From: Clostridia bacterium
GTDB lineage: Bacteria; Bacillota; Clostridia; Oscillospirales; Acutalibacteraceae
Direction: 5' to 3'
NCBI GenBank assembly: GCA_017474045.1
Contig: JAFUHX010000056.1
Span: forward strand, 1 to 64,000
DNA: 64,000 bases
Shown here: piece by piece, positions 1-9,040 of the stretch
Numbering within the stretch: the first letter of the stretch is position 1
How the letters are laid out: each line of letters begins with the position of its first letter
Position numbers and translations under genes: made by a program
The notes under the pieces: model-generated
Seen by the model: only the letters and a program-made list of their open reading frames with translations
Told to the model about the DNA's origin: nothing
The model's database searches: none

Positions 1-343
1 GAGCCTGTAAAAACCCTAACTTCCTTACGAAGTGTCGCCCAATAAAGCGTTCAGCTTTATTTTGGTTTACCCGACGGCGTACAAAGGTACTCCGAGGGCG
101 AGGTTTGTTTATAGCATAAAACGCAAAAACCTTGTTTTTGCATGCTTTTGCTGATTTTTACAGTTTTAAAGGGTTTCTTTGGTAGTTCAATACCGAAAAA
201 AACCTTTAGTTATCTTGTTTTATGCGGTCTGCACTTTTTTTACAGCCCCTTTTTTTGTGATGCTTAATTGAAAAAAGCCAATAAATACTTTAACATCTTT
301 GTGAAGTGACACCTAAATAGCGTCTTTTATTTTTCTTTTTCTA
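1..343. other. Intergenic stretch without a recognisable gene
   Basis: No convincing coding frame is visible. Bases 41-61 form a small hairpin (AATAAAGC, loop GTTCA, GCTTTATT). Bases 168-207 hold a copy of a hairpin that recurs at 6964 and 9088. The stretch may be the 3' end of a transcript whose gene lies to the left of the window. Nothing else was recognised. Confidence 0.5.
168..207. repeat. Dispersed hairpin, copy 1
   Basis: GGGTTTCTTTGGTAG, a short loop, then CCGAAAAAAACC. The left arm and the AGTTTTAAA before it are identical to the copy at 6955-7000. Its position between genes, with T-rich sequence following, suggests a terminator-like element. Confidence 0.5.
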
Positions 344-373
344 TTGACTAATAAGTGAATTTTTTTGTATAAT
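344..373 (+). promoter_or_regulatory. Promoter of sulfatase-maturase operon
   Basis: TTGACT at 344-349 and TATAAT at 368-373 with an 18-base spacer. A TTG-started reading frame overlapping this promoter (365) cannot be the real start of the sulfatase, which supports the ATG at 422. Confidence 0.7.
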
Positions 374-421
374 AAACAAAATATGTATTCTGCGGAATAC
401 GGTGAAAATATGAGGTGTAAA

Positions 422-2455
422 ATGAAAAAGACTCTGAAATTGGATACTTCCAAAAAAGTTTTTCCAATCATTTTGATGGCCCTTGGAATTGCTATTATGG
501 CAGTTCAGCTTATAACAAGACTTAATCTGATAACTCTTGTTTCAGCTCTTTATTGCTGCATTATGTCGGCTGTAATTTTTCTTTCAATCATTATCAAAAA
601 AACTGTTTATGCTCCAATGATTTTTGGCTATGCGGCTTCAAGCTTAGGAATGGTAATTTTTCATGTTATCTGGGGTGCAGACGCAGGCTTCGGTGCTTTT
701 TCAACAGGAAAAACCGGTTGGTCAACTGTTGAGAATGTTCTTTTCGCCGGTGAAGGAAATCTCTTAACACGATTGGGCGGCAATCTTCTTCTTGTTTTAC
801 CTGTTGCTGTAACATTATGGGGACTTTTCTTTATTGCTAAAAAATCCTTTAAAAATTCAAGTGCAAAGAAAGTTCTTTCAGGAATGATGAGTTTTCTTCT
901 TATGGGAACTTCTGTTCTCTATGTTTTAACAATGAATATGAGAACAAAGCCGGTTACCGAAAGACTTTGGGAGGGTCATGACGACTATCTTAACGGTGTT
1001 GACAAAAACACCGAAGGAAAGCCCAATGTTCTTGTTATTCTTATGGATGACTTAGGCTACGGCGACGTTTCAATTAACGGTTCAATCTATGAAACTCCCA
1101 ATATTGACTCGATCGGTGAGAACGGAATTAATTTTGAAAACTTCTATTCATGCTATTCTGTTTGTTCACCTGCCCGTTTTGGCTGCCTTACCGGAAGATA
1201 TCCTTACAGAGGCTATGCCGATAATGTAATTTATCCCACAATAAGCACGTTTGCTCCCTTTGCTATGACCAGGGTTTATAACAGCTTTGAAATGATCAAC
1301 AACGTTGACGGAATGTTGGGTGATGAAATAACAATTGCCGAAACCTTCAAAGCAGCAGGCTATAACACCGGTGCTTTCGGAAAATGGCATCTTGGTGACT
1401 ATGGCGAATATCTTCCAACAAATCAGGGCTTTGATTATTTCTATGGCAGTCATCATGTTAATGATATGACACCTTTCTATCACGCTAAAGAAACAGACGG
1501 TGAATACACAATCGTTCACGGCGTTGAAGAAATGAAGGATGAAAACGGCAAAAAAGACCAGAGCAAGCTTACCGAGTGGATTCATGATGAAATTTCAACA
1601 TGGATTACCGATGTTGCAACAAATAGTGATGAGCCCTTCTTTGCCTATTATGCTTCTCCCTGGCCTCACGGACCTGTTTTTGCCGGTGATGATTTTGACG
1701 GAACCACCGGAATGGGTACCTATGTTGACTGCGTAACAGAATTTGATACCTATCTCGGAAAGCTCTTTAACACAATGGAAGAGCTGGGAGTTCTTGAAGA
1801 CACAATAATTGTTTTCACCTCAGATAACGGACCTGCGCTTGAAGGCTCAGTAGGTGAGCTTCGCGGAGGTAAATATCTCGCTTATGAAGGCGGCCAGAAG
1901 GTTCCCTTCATGCTCAGATGGGATAACAATGGTGGAATTTTCGAAAACGGTGAAAGAGAGCAAAGTGCAACTTTGGTTGACCTCTATCCGACTCTTGTTG
2001 ATCTTTGCGGAATAACCGGTAACGGCGGTCAGAAATCCTATCTGCCCACAGATCGTGAAATTGATGGTGTTTCAATGCTTCCGCTTATCAAAAACGACAG
2101 CGTAATTCATACTGAAGAGTCTCCGATTCTTCACATGAAGAGAAGAAATGTTAAGGCTATTCAATACACTGTTTCAACTCAAAGCGTTCTTGAAAAAGAA
2201 GAATATAAAGATTATAAATATCCCGTTCTTCTTGATAATGACTACATAACCTTCAAATACTTTAAGAGAATTCAGAACGATAATTCTGCCTTCTTTGATA
2301 AATACAGAAAGAATTGGCTTCATATTCTTACTGATGATGTTGGTGAAAATTACAACAGAACACCTGTTTATCCCACCGTTTCTGATGAAATGAAAGAACA
2401 GTTTGATAAAATTCAGGCTGATTTTGAGGCCAACCCCAGAGGTGTAATTAAGTAA
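422..2455 (+). CDS. Membrane-anchored Cys-type sulfatase
   Basis: Sulfatase of about 677 residues that hydrolyses sulfate esters, in gut bacteria usually on host glycans; the substrate is unknown here. The N-terminal ~180 residues contain about five hydrophobic segments. The alkaline-phosphatase-like sulfatase fold begins near MDDLGYGD. The signature C-S-P-A-R places the catalytic cysteine at residue 248; this Cys form must be oxidised to formylglycine, and the maturase is the next gene. Further sulfatase landmarks are GKWHLGDYGEY and TSDNGP. ATG 422 is chosen because GAGGTG lies just upstream and the longer frame runs into the promoter. The catalytic domain probably faces outside, tethered by the membrane bundle. 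The family is certain; specificity is not. Confidence 0.93.
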   Translation: MKKTLKLDTSKKVFPIILMALGIAIMAVQLITRLNLITLVSALYCCIMSAVIFLSIIIKKTVYAPMIFGYAASSLGMVIFHVIWGADAGFGAFSTGKTGWSTVENVLFAGEGNLLTRLGGNLLLVLPVAVTLWGLFFIAKKSFKNSSAKKVLSGMMSFLLMGTSVLYVLTMNMRTKPVTERLWEGHDDYLNGVDKNTEGKPNVLVILMDDLGYGDVSINGSIYETPNIDSIGENGINFENFYSCYSVCSPARFGCLTGRYPYRGYADNVIYPTISTFAPFAMTRVYNSFEMINNVDGMLGDEITIAETFKAAGYNTGAFGKWHLGDYGEYLPTNQGFDYFYGSHHVNDMTPFYHAKETDGEYTIVHGVEEMKDENGKKDQSKLTEWIHDEISTWITDVATNSDEPFFAYYASPWPHGPVFAGDDFDGTTGMGTYVDCVTEFDTYLGKLFNTMEELGVLEDTIIVFTSDNGPALEGSVGELRGGKYLAYEGGQKVPFMLRWDNNGGIFENGEREQSATLVDLYPTLVDLCGITGNGGQKSYLPTDREIDGVSMLPLIKNDSVIHTEESPILHMKRRNVKAIQYTVSTQSVLEKEEYKDYKYPVLLDNDYITFKYFKRIQNDNSAFFDKYRKNWLHILTDDVGENYNRTPVYPTVSDEMKEQFDKIQADFEANPRGVIK

Positions 2456-3543
2456 TGCCGCCGCTTTCAATAATGATTAAGCCCGCTTCGTCTAACTGCA
2501 ACCTTCGTTGCAAATATTGCTTTTATTGCGATGTTGCGTCTCAAAGAGAAGATTTCTCTTTCGGTGTAATGAATAACGAAACAGCGGAGAATTTAATAAA
2601 GTCTGCTTTGTCTTTTGCTAACGGAGAAATGATTGCTTTTGCTTTTCAGGGCGGAGAGCCGTTGATAGCGGGAATTGATTATTTCAGAAATTTTGTTAAT
2701 TGCGTAAATCAGAATAACAGCAAAAATTCAAGAATTTTCTATTCTGTTCAAACTAACGGAACCTTTGTTGATGATGAATGGGCAGAGTTTTTCAGAGAAA
2801 ACGAGTTTCTTGTGGGGCTCAGCCTTGATGGTGACTATGCCTCTAATAAATTCCGTGTCGATGCTCAGGGTCAGAATTCCTTTTATAAAATTCTGAAAGC
2901 AGCCGAAAAATTCAAAAAGCATGGTGTTGAATTTAATATTCTGACTGTTTTAACGGGCTTTTGCGCTGATAATTGTGAAAAAATATATAAGTATTTTCGT
3001 GATAACGGCTTTAAATATCTTCAATTTATTCCTTGTCTTCGACCCTTTGGCGATAAAAGCGAAAGCGAACTTTATATGACAAATGAGCAATACACCCGGT
3101 TTCTTATAAAAATCTTTAATCTATATGTAAAAGATTTCGTCAGAGGAAACTATGTCAGTGTCAGAATGTTTGATAATCTTGTTCAGATGTATCTTGGAAA
3201 CAAGCCTGAGCAATGTGGTGTTTGCGGTCATTGCAGCTTTCAGTTTGTTGCTGAAGGTAATGGAAACATTTATCCTTGCGACTTCTATTGTGTTGATGAG
3301 TGGCTTCTGGGAAATATTAATCAAAAGTCTCTTTCTTCAATGGCAAATAGTGAGAAAGCAAAACGCTTTATTGTTGAAAGTCTTAATGTTCCCGAAGAAT
3401 GCAAAAACTGCAAGTTTTATCCTATTTGCAGGGCAGGGGGCTGTAAAAGGCAACGAGCCGACCGTGACTATTGCCAAGCATACAAAACCTTTTATTCTTC
3501 TTGTCTTCCGCTTTTCAGAGCTTTCAGCAAAACACCAAAATAA
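2455..3543 (+). CDS. Anaerobic sulfatase-maturating enzyme (radical SAM)
   Basis: Radical-SAM enzyme that converts the active-site cysteine of sulfatases to C-alpha-formylglycine. The N-terminus carries the radical-SAM cluster motif with C15, C19 and C22 (SNCNLRCKYCFYCD). The FQGGEPL segment matches the SAM-binding GGEP motif. The C-terminal half is rich in cysteines (CGVCGHC, CKNCKFYPICRAGGCKR), as in the SPASM domain that binds two auxiliary 4Fe-4S clusters. Its ATG overlaps the sulfatase stop codon (TAATG), so translation is coupled and its likely substrate is the neighbouring sulfatase. It acts in the cytoplasm, presumably before export of the sulfatase domain. Length (362 aa) is usual for anSME proteins. 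Confidence 0.93.
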   Translation: MPPLSIMIKPASSNCNLRCKYCFYCDVASQREDFSFGVMNNETAENLIKSALSFANGEMIAFAFQGGEPLIAGIDYFRNFVNCVNQNNSKNSRIFYSVQTNGTFVDDEWAEFFRENEFLVGLSLDGDYASNKFRVDAQGQNSFYKILKAAEKFKKHGVEFNILTVLTGFCADNCEKIYKYFRDNGFKYLQFIPCLRPFGDKSESELYMTNEQYTRFLIKIFNLYVKDFVRGNYVSVRMFDNLVQMYLGNKPEQCGVCGHCSFQFVAEGNGNIYPCDFYCVDEWLLGNINQKSLSSMANSEKAKRFIVESLNVPEECKNCKFYPICRAGGCKRQRADRDYCQAYKTFYSSCLPLFRAFSKTPK

Positions 3544-3549
3544 AAATTT

Positions 3550-3574
3550 CTACCCTCGATTTCCTCGAGGGTAG
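3550..3574 (+). terminator. Terminator after the sulfatase maturase
   Basis: Perfect stem CTACCCTCGA / TCGAGGGTAG with loop TTTCC, followed by CTTTCTTTG, just downstream of the maturase stop codon. Confidence 0.75.
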
Positions 3575-3597
3575 CTTTCTTTGTTAGCAGATAAAAA

Positions 3598-3634
3598 AGG
3601 GTTACTTCAGCATTTTTGCATCCTGAAGTAACCC
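3598..3634 (-). terminator. Terminator of the E2-like gene
   Basis: Stem AGGGTTACTTCAG / CTGAAGTAACCCT. Read on the minus strand it is followed by a run of Ts, and it lies about 50 bases beyond the stop of the minus-strand acyltransferase gene. Confidence 0.75.
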
Positions 3635-3683
3635 TTTGCTTGACTTAGATATAGGGTCTGCGCTTTAAAACAGCCACATGAAA

Positions 3684-4667
3684 TTAATAGCTGACTCTCT
3701 TTGAAGTCTTCTTGCTGTGAGAACTTGCATGAGCTGCTTTTTCAAGATAAACAAGCCATTCGTGAATAATTTCAGGCTTTTCAAAGATTTCGTCAAGTTT
3801 CTGCATGAAAGGAACAATGTCTCCGAAATCAAGAACTCTGTGGTCAAAAGCAATGCAGATAGGAAGAATTTTTCTGATTTCAATTGTTTTTTCGCCGTTT
3901 TCATGAGTAACAACGGTGGGCTTTTCCTGAACTGAACCAACAGCGAAAGCTGTAACCATCGGAGGAACAATTTCAAGAATAGCTGTTGCGCCTCTTTGCT
4001 TAAGATAGGTTGAGCCAACGTTTGAAATAACAACAGTACCGGGCTCAAGGTCTTTGATTGTGAGTCTTTCTGTTTCGGGAATTGACTCATATTCTTTCTT
4101 TTCTTTACCTCTGAAGTGGTTGATCTTGCAGTTGCCGAAGTTTGCACCGTAAAGCTTCATCAAGGCTCTGATAAAGTGACCGTCTTTAAGAGAGTTAATA
4201 GTGTTGTCATAAGAAACTGAATACATAGCCTCGTTGAGATTGGTTTTTTCAGCTCTTCTCTTAACGTCTTTAATGTAATCGTGCATTTCTTCAAGGCTTT
4301 TGCTTCCGAAGTCACGAAGATTAATTGTCATCATTTCTCCGTTGGGAAGAATTGTGGGCATTGAAATGTTAATGTCTTCAAATGTGTCAATTCTTCCGGT
4401 AACAAACTTTCTGTTAAATTCAATATGTGAATTCATAATGGGTGCGGCTTTAAGACCTTTACATATTGTTTTAAGCATAAGAGTGTTAAAGGTGATTTTG
4501 CTTTCATCATCAAGCTTTTCATTCATTTTCTTGTATTCAGCAAAAAAATCTGTTACATCGGGCTCATACATATAAGTAACGTGAGGAACATTGCGCCAGG
4601 ATTCTGTAGTCATGTGGGAAACCATTTTTCTTTGGATGCCAAAGTGTTCTCTTTTGGTAATTCTCAT
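3684..4667 (-). CDS. Stand-alone 2-oxoacid dehydrogenase E2-type acyltransferase
   Basis: Resembles the catalytic domain of 2-oxoacid dehydrogenase E2 subunits and chloramphenicol acetyltransferase, which transfer acyl groups to or from CoA. At 327 residues there is only the catalytic domain: no lipoyl domain, no E1/E3-binding domain, and no E1 or E3 genes nearby. The catalytic histidine is H276 in AFDHRVLDFGD; the usual H-x3-D-G reads H-x3-D-F-G, with the Gly shifted by one. GTVVISNVGS and the basic C-terminal tail follow the family. An AAGGAG sequence precedes ATG 4667. Such orphan domains occur in anaerobic Firmicutes and Bacteroidetes, and their acyl acceptor is unknown. Single-gene transcription unit with its own terminator. 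Confidence 0.8.
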   Translation of the reverse strand: MRITKREHFGIQRKMVSHMTTESWRNVPHVTYMYEPDVTDFFAEYKKMNEKLDDESKITFNTLMLKTICKGLKAAPIMNSHIEFNRKFVTGRIDTFEDINISMPTILPNGEMMTINLRDFGSKSLEEMHDYIKDVKRRAEKTNLNEAMYSVSYDNTINSLKDGHFIRALMKLYGANFGNCKINHFRGKEKKEYESIPETERLTIKDLEPGTVVISNVGSTYLKQRGATAILEIVPPMVTAFAVGSVQEKPTVVTHENGEKTIEIRKILPICIAFDHRVLDFGDIVPFMQKLDEIFEKPEIIHEWLVYLEKAAHASSHSKKTSKRVSY

Positions 4668-5065
4668 AGTGAATACTCCTTTTTTAATTCTGAATTAATA
4701 TTTTTTATATTTATTTAAACATTTTGTTAATACATTCACAAGGCGTTAAAATACTATCATAATTATTGTAATATGTCTATGGCAAAATGCAACAAAGGTA
4801 AGTTGCAAAATTGTTAAAAAACTACAAAACAACAACAAAAAAGTGAGCAAACGCTCAGTTTATGTAACTTTTTGCATCGATCTTATTTCTAAATCAGAAA
4901 CAATTTAACAAAAAAAGCAAAATATATTCATAAATTAGCTAAATATTGTGAAAATTATGTCACAAAAAAATAAAAATTAGTTTAAAAAACAGCAAATTAC
5001 ACCGAAAAATTAAGGGAAATAAACAAATATTACGAAATTGTAACGCAATAATAAAGATTTCTATT
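4668..5065. other. AT-rich intergenic region
   Basis: About 400 bases between two minus-strand genes. Strongly A/T-rich with no coding frame or structured RNA that I can recognise. It should hold the promoter of the downstream E2-like gene, but no clear -35/-10 pair stands out. Confidence 0.5.
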
Positions 5066-5069
5066 GTAA

Positions 5070-5098
5070 AAAACCCAAAACAAAGCTGTTTCGGGTTC
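5070..5098 (-). terminator. Terminator of the acyl-CoA synthetase gene
   Basis: On the minus strand AACCC-GAAACA, loop, TGTTT-TGGGTT followed by TTTTTAC, about 35 bases after the stop codon. Confidence 0.7.
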
Positions 5099-5133
5099 AG
5101 TAAAAATATTATTATTAATAAAATAAATAATTA

Positions 5134-6822
5134 CTATTCTTTTTTATTGAAATCGCTGAATCTCTTGATTTTGTGAGTTGAAGTCATGTCAAAAGCTTCG
5201 TTTCTTATTATGAGTTTATTTATTGCTTTATAAGACGGCAGTTTATTGTTTGTGCTTTTTATTTCGTTTAAAACGGCATAATAAATTTCTTCATCAGTGA
5301 GAAGTTTCTTTTTTAACAGCTTTTTGATGCCTGTTTTGTCGGGAATGACTGAGGCAACAATGTTTTCGTTTTCTTTGTCTTCTGAAAAAACAAAGGCTTC
5401 TTCAATCAAAGAAGATTTCGTTAAAATATTTTCAATCTCTTCGGGATAAATATTTTTTCCGTTTTTTGTAACAATAACATTCTTGCTTCTTCCCGCAATA
5501 TAATAAAAGCCGTCTGTGTCCTTGTACCCAAGGTCACCGGTGTATAGCCAGGAGTCAATAATTGTTTTTGAAGTTTCAGCTTCGTCTTTGAAATATCCAA
5601 GCATAATCATGGGACCTTTAACGCAGATTTCACCAATGCCGTCTGAATTCGGATTTTCTATTTTAGCCTGAGCAAATTTAACGGGCTTTCCAATACTTCC
5701 TATGCGAGAGTTTTTCGGACTGTTGCAAATAACAATGGGGGAACACTCTGTAAGACCGTAGCCGTTAAAAACATTAAGTCCGAAGGTTTTCAGGTCATTC
5801 TCAGTTTCTCTGTTTAACAAAGCCGCGCCGGTTATAATGAATCTTATATTGCCGCCGAAATAGTTGTGAATTTCTTTGAAAATAAAGTGCTTAAGTTCTT
5901 TATTTTTGATTTTTTCGAAAAAATTCAAACATTTTTCTAAGGATTTTCCTTTAATAAATGGATATTTTTGATTTAAAGAGGAAATAATTTTATTGTGGAT
6001 TTTTTCTAATATTAACGGTACACAAATAAAAATGCTGGGCTTGAAAAAAGAAAGCTCATAAGAGAGATGTCGCAATCCTCTTGAAAAGCTGAAACAGCCA
6101 CCTATTGAAATAATAGTGTGCATAACCGTTGCCTGATAGGCGTGGTGAAGGGGAAGAATACAATGAGTGCTGTCAGAAAAGCTGAAGTCAAAAAGCTCTG
6201 ATATGCTCAGAATATCACTGCAGATATTGTTGTTTGAAAGCATAACACCCTTAGGCTCAGAACCTGTTCCTGAGGTGAAGAGCAAAACAGCAAGGTTGTT
6301 TTGGTTGATGTTGGAAAAAGAAGGCTTTTTCCCTTGAGTCAAAAGATTTTTACCGTGTTCAGATAAGCTTAAATAATCTTCACTGTCTTCGGTGTCAGAA
6401 AAAACATAAAACTTTATTTTCTCTGAATTTTTGTTTTTTAGGTCGTAAAGCATTTTTTTTGTTTTTTCATCAGTAACTATTACTTCGGCATCTGAAAAAA
6501 GAAGAATTTTCATAATTTCTTTTGCCGGCATTTCATAATCAAGCGGAATTATGACCCCGACATCAAAACAAACCGAATAATAGGTAACTGCCCACCAATA
6601 TGAGTTTTTTAAGCAAAGAGCAATTTTTTTGCCGTAATGCTTTTCTTTTAATGTGGCAGCAAGTGCTTTCACAGCTTCAAGAAATTTAATATATGAAATT
6701 TCAATAGCATTTTCGTTTTTGTCAATATATTTAAAGCATGGTCTGAAGGGGTAGTTTCTTGCGCTTTCTATGAGATTTTCAATTATAGTTCTGTTTTGAT
6801 TATAGGTGTTTTTTTCATTCAT
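5134..6822 (-). CDS. AMP-forming long-chain acyl-CoA synthetase
   Basis: Member of the ANL adenylating enzyme family, probably a fatty-acid:CoA ligase (ATP + fatty acid + CoA to acyl-CoA + AMP + PPi). Visible motifs: the P-loop-like LLFTSGTGSEPKGVMLSN, the GYGLTECSP motif, YTGDLGYKD (ATP ribose-binding Asp), the hinge GRSKNVIV and the catalytic-lysine region near the C-terminus. Length 562 aa fits the class, and no transmembrane segment is needed for the assignment. GGAGG precedes ATG 6822. It is transcribed alone with its own terminator. Chain length and whether it activates exogenous or recycled fatty acids cannot be read from sequence. Confidence 0.88.
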   Translation of the reverse strand: MNEKNTYNQNRTIIENLIESARNYPFRPCFKYIDKNENAIEISYIKFLEAVKALAATLKEKHYGKKIALCLKNSYWWAVTYYSVCFDVGVIIPLDYEMPAKEIMKILLFSDAEVIVTDEKTKKMLYDLKNKNSEKIKFYVFSDTEDSEDYLSLSEHGKNLLTQGKKPSFSNINQNNLAVLLFTSGTGSEPKGVMLSNNNICSDILSISELFDFSFSDSTHCILPLHHAYQATVMHTIISIGGCFSFSRGLRHLSYELSFFKPSIFICVPLILEKIHNKIISSLNQKYPFIKGKSLEKCLNFFEKIKNKELKHFIFKEIHNYFGGNIRFIITGAALLNRETENDLKTFGLNVFNGYGLTECSPIVICNSPKNSRIGSIGKPVKFAQAKIENPNSDGIGEICVKGPMIMLGYFKDEAETSKTIIDSWLYTGDLGYKDTDGFYYIAGRSKNVIVTKNGKNIYPEEIENILTKSSLIEEAFVFSEDKENENIVASVIPDKTGIKKLLKKKLLTDEEIYYAVLNEIKSTNNKLPSYKAINKLIIRNEAFDMTSTHKIKRFSDFNKKE

Positions 6823-6954
6823 GGCAGTACCTCCGTTTAAAATAATACTTTATGCCATGATGTTATTATGCCCCTTTAAAAAACGAAGACCTATAAGAAA
6901 TAATGGAAAAGAGAAGGATTTTGTCGCCCTTAGTATGTTATTGAGAGAATTTTA

Positions 6955-7000
6955 TAGTTTTAAAGGGTTTCTTTGGTAGTTTGAAAAACCGAAAGAAACC
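6955..7000. repeat. Dispersed hairpin, copy 2
   Basis: GGGTTTCTTTGG, loop, CCGAAAGAAACCC. It lies just downstream of the stop of the minus-strand LCP gene, so it probably terminates that gene. The left arm matches the copy at 163-188 over about 26 bases. Confidence 0.6.
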
Positions 7001-7031
7001 CTTGATTTGCTTTTAAATTTTTAAAAGATCC

Positions 7032-8513
7032 TTATTTTTTAGATTTTTTCGTCGTCTCTTCTTCTTTGTATTCAGAATAAATAAAGTCTTCAAGAAGCTG
7101 AGCGTTTTTGTCAAGATCCATTTTTAAAACTGCACCGACACCATAAATGCTTGCGTTTGACCAAGTACCCTTTGCCGGAACCTGATGCTGAAGAATGTCA
7201 TAATGCATATATCTTGTAATAGCACCGAGAGCGAGAGTAAGAAGCTCATTGCGCGAAATATCTGTTTTAATCATCGGCATAATTTCGCTGACAATGCTGA
7301 CAAGCTTTGCCGGGTTAGTGTGAGCAACTGTGTCAATAATTGCAGAAATAACCTTTCGTTGTCGCTGTGTTCTGTGGAAGTCATCGTCAAGATATCTTAT
7401 TCTGCAGTACCATAAGGTTGCACCGCCTGTAAAATGGTTGTCACCCTCTTTAACCTTGGGAACCTTAACAACCTCCTTCAGATATTTTGCTTCTGCGGCA
7501 GTAACATCGGGAACATCAAGACCGCCCAAAAGGTTAATAAACTTAGTAAAAGCCTCAAAATCAACAAGAACATAGTTGTCAATTTCGGTTTTGAAGTTAT
7601 ATTCAATAGTGTCAATAACCAGCTGTGCTCCACCTGAACTGCAAGCAGCGTTAAGCTTTTTATATTTCATCGTTGAAGGAATACAAACATAAGAGTCGCG
7701 AAGAAAAGAAGTCAGCTTGATTTTTTTGTTGGCAGTATCAATTGAAAAGAGCATCATGGTGTCTGATCTCATTCCGTCAATTTCGTTTCGCGCATCGCTG
7801 CCAATGAAAAGAATATTTTTAACCTTGCTGTCAGAAGCAAGTTGGCTGTTGTCAATATACTGATTTTCTTTTATAAGTTGGTCATCATAAGAAATCTTTC
7901 CCAAAATGCTGTAACCGTAGGCGAAAAGAGCAACAAAGGCAATCAGAAAAACGCTGATTACTGCAATTGCGGCTGTTTTGCCTTTTGAATGAGTGGGCTT
8001 TCTCTTCGGACCGGATTTATTACCCGAAGTCATCTTTCTTGATGGCGGAGGTGTTTTATATTGTGGCTTTTTCTTGTGGGAAGAAGCAGATGAAGAATGA
8101 GAAGGCGAAACTCTGCCGGAAGTTGCCGGATGAGAAGATGTTGCTTTTTTTGCTGCAGGCGAAGAAGAGGGTGCTTTTCGTGCTCCCTTGGGAGTTCTGT
8201 CAAAGCTGTCGTGAAAAGAGAGGTCATCCTGAGAAGGTCTCGGTGTTCCGAGTGGTTTTCCTTTTGGAGTGCGGTCTATGTTGCTTCTTCCTGAAGAAAT
8301 GTCATAAGAGTCAGCTGAATTTGAAGAAAAAACACTTTCATCAGATGGAAGTGTAACCTTGAATTTTTTATTCGAAGAGTTGTTGTTTGAAAAAAGGTCA
8401 AAATAATCGTCATCAGACGGTTGCATTTCAAATTTTGGCTCATTAGGCTTTCGGTTTGGACCGGAGCCGTTTTTTGATGAACGGTTATCGTTTGTAAAAA
8501 ATAAATCGTCCAT
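7032..8513 (-). CDS. LytR-CpsA-Psr (LCP) family cell-wall ligase
   Basis: LCP proteins transfer undecaprenyl-linked glycopolymers (teichoic acid or capsule precursors) onto peptidoglycan at the outer membrane face. The first ~175 residues are low-complexity, rich in Ser, Lys and Pro, and presumably cytoplasmic. One transmembrane helix follows (AAIAVISVFLIAFVALFAY). The LCP domain then begins near residue 230 with ILFIGSDAR, followed by MRSDTMMLFSID and LTSFLRDSYV, which hold the conserved Asp and Arg residues that bind the pyrophosphate lipid. The RYLDDDFHRTQRQRKVI segment is also typical. The long disordered N-terminal tail (RTPKG occurs twice) is unusual and could be a regulatory or division-protein-binding region. 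Transcribed alone on the minus strand. Confidence 0.9.
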   Translation of the reverse strand: MDDLFFTNDNRSSKNGSGPNRKPNEPKFEMQPSDDDYFDLFSNNNSSNKKFKVTLPSDESVFSSNSADSYDISSGRSNIDRTPKGKPLGTPRPSQDDLSFHDSFDRTPKGARKAPSSSPAAKKATSSHPATSGRVSPSHSSSASSHKKKPQYKTPPPSRKMTSGNKSGPKRKPTHSKGKTAAIAVISVFLIAFVALFAYGYSILGKISYDDQLIKENQYIDNSQLASDSKVKNILFIGSDARNEIDGMRSDTMMLFSIDTANKKIKLTSFLRDSYVCIPSTMKYKKLNAACSSGGAQLVIDTIEYNFKTEIDNYVLVDFEAFTKFINLLGGLDVPDVTAAEAKYLKEVVKVPKVKEGDNHFTGGATLWYCRIRYLDDDFHRTQRQRKVISAIIDTVAHTNPAKLVSIVSEIMPMIKTDISRNELLTLALGAITRYMHYDILQHQVPAKGTWSNASIYGVGAVLKMDLDKNAQLLEDFIYSEYKEEETTKKSKK

Positions 8514-8651
8514 TATATAACTCCTTGTGTTTTAAGAATACAGTTTTGTGATTTAAGTTTTAATCATGCTACTATATTTTACAATATATGCTTTTAAATC
8601 TCAAGTGCTTTTTTAAAACTTAAGAAAAGATTAAGATTAAAAATATAAAAC

Positions 8652-8679
8652 TTGACTTTTTGGTTTTTTTATGTAAAAT
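8652..8679 (+). promoter_or_regulatory. Promoter of rnpB
   Basis: TTGACT at 8652-8657 and TAAAAT at 8674-8679 with a 16-base spacer, placing the RNA start near 8686. Confidence 0.6.
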
Positions 8680-8685
8680 ATTTTT

Positions 8686-9040
8686 GAGAGTGAGTTGGGC
8701 AGTTGCGGTTTGCTTTTTGCAAAACGAGGAAAGTCCGAGCTCCACACAGCAGGGTAACGGCTAACGGCCGCCGAGGGTGACCTTAGGGAAAGTGCAACAG
8801 AAATAAACCGCCTGATTTCAGGTAAGGATGGAAAGGCGAGGTAAGAGCTCACCGGCGTGCAGGAGACTGCACGGCCATGTAAACCCTACCCGGAGCAACA
8901 TCAACAGAATTCAGGAATACCTGAGCGCCAGCTGGGCGAATATTCGAAAGATGGCTTGAGCCTTCGGGCAACTGAAGGCCTAGATAGATAATTGCCTTAA
9001 AAGACAGAACTCGGCTTACAGACTCAGTCGCAAACTTAAA
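8686..9040 (+). ncRNA. rnpB: RNase P RNA (class A)
   Basis: Catalytic RNA of ribonuclease P, which removes 5' leaders from pre-tRNAs. The conserved core is plain: CGAGGAAAGTCCGAGCTCC near 8724 (CR-I/P4 5' strand) and AGACAGAACTCGGCTTACAG near 9003 (P4 3' strand). GGTAAGAGCTCACCGGCG lies in the specificity domain. The order of helices and the ~355-base length fit the ancestral class A type. Both ends are estimated: the 5' end from the promoter spacing, the 3' end from the last pairing with the 5' strand. Open frames read on the opposite strand over this stretch are artefacts. Confidence 0.93.

Noticed and set aside
1-130. A structured RNA gene at the left edge
   Set aside because: Only one short hairpin is evident; without the upstream sequence nothing more can be supported.
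365-421. N-terminal extension of the sulfatase from TTG 365
   Set aside because: This start overlaps the -10 box of the promoter; ATG 422 has its own ribosome-binding site.
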